A stretch of DNA of 64,000 nucleotides from Sphingobacterium nematocida (lineage in GTDB: Bacteria > Bacteroidota > Bacteroidia > Sphingobacteriales > Sphingobacteriaceae): contig NZ_FUZF01000021.1 in the NCBI RefSeq assembly GCF_900168125.1, forward strand, positions 36,215-100,214. Reading direction: 5' to 3'. The notes beneath the pieces were generated by a model. It was given only the letters and a program-made list of their open reading frames with translations, was not told where the DNA came from and did not search any database. Shown one piece after another: positions 62,278 through 64,000 of this stretch. The stretch's first letter is position 1; each line of letters opens with the position of its first letter. Made by a program: the position numbers and the translations under genes.

Positions 62278-63531
62278 ATGGCATATTTATTCACATCCGA
62301 ATCGGTATCGGAAGGCCATCCCGACAAAATTGCCGACCAAATTTCAGATGCATTAATTGATAATTTCCTAGCTTGGGATGAAGACTCGCGTGTCGCGATC
62401 GAAACCTTGGTAACTACGGGTCAAGTGGTTCTAGCTGGAGAAGTGAAGTCTAAAATATATTTGGATGTTCAAAAAATAACCCGTTCAGTTATTGAAAAAA
62501 TCGGTTATACCAAGTCTGCATATATGTTTGAAGCCAACTCCTGTGGTGTATTATCAGCGATACACGAACAGTCTGCTGACATCAACCAAGGAGTAGATCG
62601 TAAAACCAGACAAGATCAAGGTGCAGGTGACCAGGGTATCATGTTTGGATACGCAAACAATGAAACGGACAACTACATGCCATTGGCACTCGACCTGTCC
62701 CATCGTCTGCTATACGAACTCGCCGAACTGCGTCGTGAAAACAAAGCTATTAACTACTTACGCCCTGATGCAAAATCACAGGTAACATTAGAATATAGCG
62801 ATGACCATAAAGCCTTACGTATTGATACCATTGTAATCTCTACCCAGCACGATGATTTTGACGAAGAGGGGCTGATGTTAGCCAAAATTAAGGAAGACAT
62901 CAAAAACATTCTAATTCCGCGTGTCAAAGCTCAGCTCAAACCGGAGTTACAAGCGTTATTTAATGACAACATTAAATATCACATTAACCCGACAGGCAAA
63001 TTTGTAATCGGTGGCCCACATGGCGATACAGGTCTTACTGGCCGTAAAATTATTGTGGATACCTACGGAGGCAAGGGGGCACACGGAGGTGGAGCTTTCT
63101 CGGGTAAAGATCCTTCAAAAGTAGATCGCTCTGCGGCCTACGCTACCCGTCACATCGCAAAAAATCTAGTAGCAGCCGGCGTTGCAGAGGAGATATTGGT
63201 ACAAATATCTTATGCCATAGGTGTTAAAGACCCTATGGGGATCTATGTAAACACCTACGGAACCAGCAAAGTAAACCTGTCGGACTCTGAAATCGCCACC
63301 AAAATAACAGAGCTATTTGACATGACTCCTTACGGTATCGAAACAAGACTAGGCTTACGTAATCCTATGTATGCAGAAACTGCTGCATATGGACACATGG
63401 GAAGAACACCGAAAACCGTTACCAAAACTTTCGAGAATTCAAACGGCGAAACTAAAACGGTAGAAGTTGAACTGTTCACTTGGGAGAAATTGGACTATGT
63501 CGATAAAATCAAAACGGCTTTCGAAATTTAA
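62278..63531 (+). CDS. metK: S-adenosylmethionine synthase
   Basis: A 417-residue MetK with TSESVSEGHPDKIADQISDALID (ATP/Mg site), GAGDQGIMFGYA, IGGPHGDTGLTGRKIIVDTYGGKGAHGGGAFSGKDPSKVDRSAAYATRHIAKN split across the P-loop-like region, and the C-terminal ISYAIGVKDPMG. It makes SAM from methionine and ATP. The length is slightly above the E. coli enzyme. The preceding SAM-II-like leader gives feedback repression by its product. Confidence 0.98.
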   Translation: MAYLFTSESVSEGHPDKIADQISDALIDNFLAWDEDSRVAIETLVTTGQVVLAGEVKSKIYLDVQKITRSVIEKIGYTKSAYMFEANSCGVLSAIHEQSADINQGVDRKTRQDQGAGDQGIMFGYANNETDNYMPLALDLSHRLLYELAELRRENKAINYLRPDAKSQVTLEYSDDHKALRIDTIVISTQHDDFDEEGLMLAKIKEDIKNILIPRVKAQLKPELQALFNDNIKYHINPTGKFVIGGPHGDTGLTGRKIIVDTYGGKGAHGGGAFSGKDPSKVDRSAAYATRHIAKNLVAAGVAEEILVQISYAIGVKDPMGIYVNTYGTSKVNLSDSEIATKITELFDMTPYGIETRLGLRNPMYAETAAYGHMGRTPKTVTKTFENSNGETKTVEVELFTWEKLDYVDKIKTAFEI

Positions 63532-63558
63532 TTCTTAACAAAACAGATTATAAAGTTT

Positions 63559-63595
63559 AAAAAGCTCAAAGAATATATATTCTTTGAGCTTTTTT
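63559..63595. terminator. Intrinsic terminator of metK
   Basis: AAAAAGCTCAAAGAATAT (63559-63576) and ATATTCTTTGAGCTTTTT (63577-63594) are exact reverse complements, a 36-bp palindrome whose central bases form the loop, followed by a T. It ends metK 28 bp after the stop. Confidence 0.9.
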
Positions 63596-63662
63596 CAGTA
63601 AGAGCAATACCGTATCTAGCGGGTATCAATTTATGTTTTTCTTTTAAATTAACAGGTAGATT

Positions 63663-64000
63663 TGTAATCTTCCCTTAAAATAGCTACGATTATTAATGTA
63701 GTTTTATAATTTAGGGACAATGAAAAAAAGTAAGTTTAGCGAATCACAAATCATCAAGATTTTATCACAGCAGGAAGCTGGGCAATCGGTTTCGGATATC
63801 TGCCGAGAGCATGGTATTAGCCAAGGGACTTTCTATTCTTGGAAGAGCAAATATTCGGGTATGGAGGTTTCGCAGCTTAAGCAGTTGCGGGAAATGGAAA
63901 AAGAGTTGGCGCAATACAAAAGGATTGTTGCCGAGCAGACTTTACAGATTACGGTTTTAAAAGACGTTATCGAAAAAAAGCTTTAGGGCCTGGCGAAAAG
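63663..64000 (+). mobile_element. IS3-family insertion sequence, left end (cut by window end)
   Basis: The element holds the orfA gene at 63720 and the frame-shifted start of orfB at the window edge. The left boundary is uncertain; I place it at the TG near 63663 (TGTAATCTTCCC), which could be the terminal inverted repeat, but the partner repeat lies outside the window. Confidence 0.6.
63720..63986 (+). CDS. IS3-family transposase OrfA with programmed -1 frameshift into OrfB
   Basis: An 88-residue OrfA. An N-terminal helix-turn-helix (KFSESQIIKILSQQEAGQSVSDICREHGISQGTFYSWKSKY) is followed by a leucine-zipper-like coiled coil (MEVSQLKQLREMEKELAQYKRIVAEQTLQITVLKDVIEKKL). Near the end the 0-frame codons GAA AAA AAG contain the slippery heptamer A-AAA-AAG at 63974-63980; shifting -1 gives KKALGPGEK, the start of the OrfB DDE integrase. 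The OrfAB fusion is the transposase in this family. The integrase domain lies beyond the window. Confidence 0.92.
   Translation: MKKSKFSESQIIKILSQQEAGQSVSDICREHGISQGTFYSWKSKYSGMEVSQLKQLREMEKELAQYKRIVAEQTLQITVLKDVIEKKL

Noticed and set aside
63532..63719. Searched for a tRNA gene or attachment site beside the IS element
   Set aside because: No tRNA-like TTCGAAT arm or direct repeat was found; only the metK terminator and the IS left end.

Overview
The window is chromosomal DNA of a Bacteroidota bacterium, most likely Sphingobacteriaceae (Sphingobacterium/Pedobacter-like). The evidence is a SusC-type receptor, a CHU_C/gliding-type (type IX secretion) C-terminal domain, DUF5686 and CstB-like proteins, a short NuoG without the molybdopterin domain, a moderately low GC content, and promoters of the Bacteroidetes TAnnTTTG type instead of sigma70 boxes. 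No rRNA, tRNA or CRISPR array was seen.

Region 1 (1-9300) is the edge of a carbohydrate-use locus. A leftward susC gene (cut by the window start) faces a rightward set across a candidate LacI-type operator: a secreted alpha/beta hydrolase, tagaturonate reductase (uxaB), altronate dehydratase (uxaA), and a secreted SGNH/GxDLY esterase. A GNAT acetyltransferase, a PepSY-like remnant and a GH29 alpha-L-fucosidase broken by one frameshift follow. This looks like hexuronate/pectin-type catabolism. Region 2 (9301-13166) holds a CstB-like persulfide dioxygenase-rhodanese fusion beside a TauE/SafE exporter, a bestrophin-like channel and an unknown membrane protein.

Region 3 (13305-20471, all leftward) is the most interesting part: two related small pilin-like proteins, a PapD-like chaperone, a two-domain adhesin-like protein ending in a pilin-like strand, and a 949-residue outer-membrane barrel protein with the position and C-terminal modules of an usher, next to an AraC regulator. 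I read it as a divergent chaperone-usher surface fibre system of Bacteroidota. A strong terminator and a palindrome sit between the main pilin gene and the assembly genes.

Region 4 (20627-40889) contains a UDP-HexNAc dehydrogenase and mannose-1-phosphate guanylyltransferase pair, a DnaQ-like exonuclease, rarA, a TPR protein, the tail-specific protease Prc, a three-gene cluster of secreted proteins ending in a T9SS-sorted one, pgi, prfB with its programmed +1 frameshift, dcd, an Sfp-type phosphopantetheinyl transferase, an AI-2E-type permease, an enoyl-CoA hydratase and a DUF5686 outer-membrane protein.

Region 5 (41031-54045) is the complete 14-gene complex I operon, nuoA to nuoN, leftward. 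Region 6 (54156-60186) is a leftward Ton-energising operon: exbB, two exbD, tonB, a small membrane protein, a PstS-like lipoprotein and a TPR protein. Region 7 (60587-64000) has a SUI1/YciH protein, a diacylglycerol-kinase-like protein, metK behind a candidate SAM-II riboswitch plus terminator, and the left part of an IS3-family element cut by the window end.
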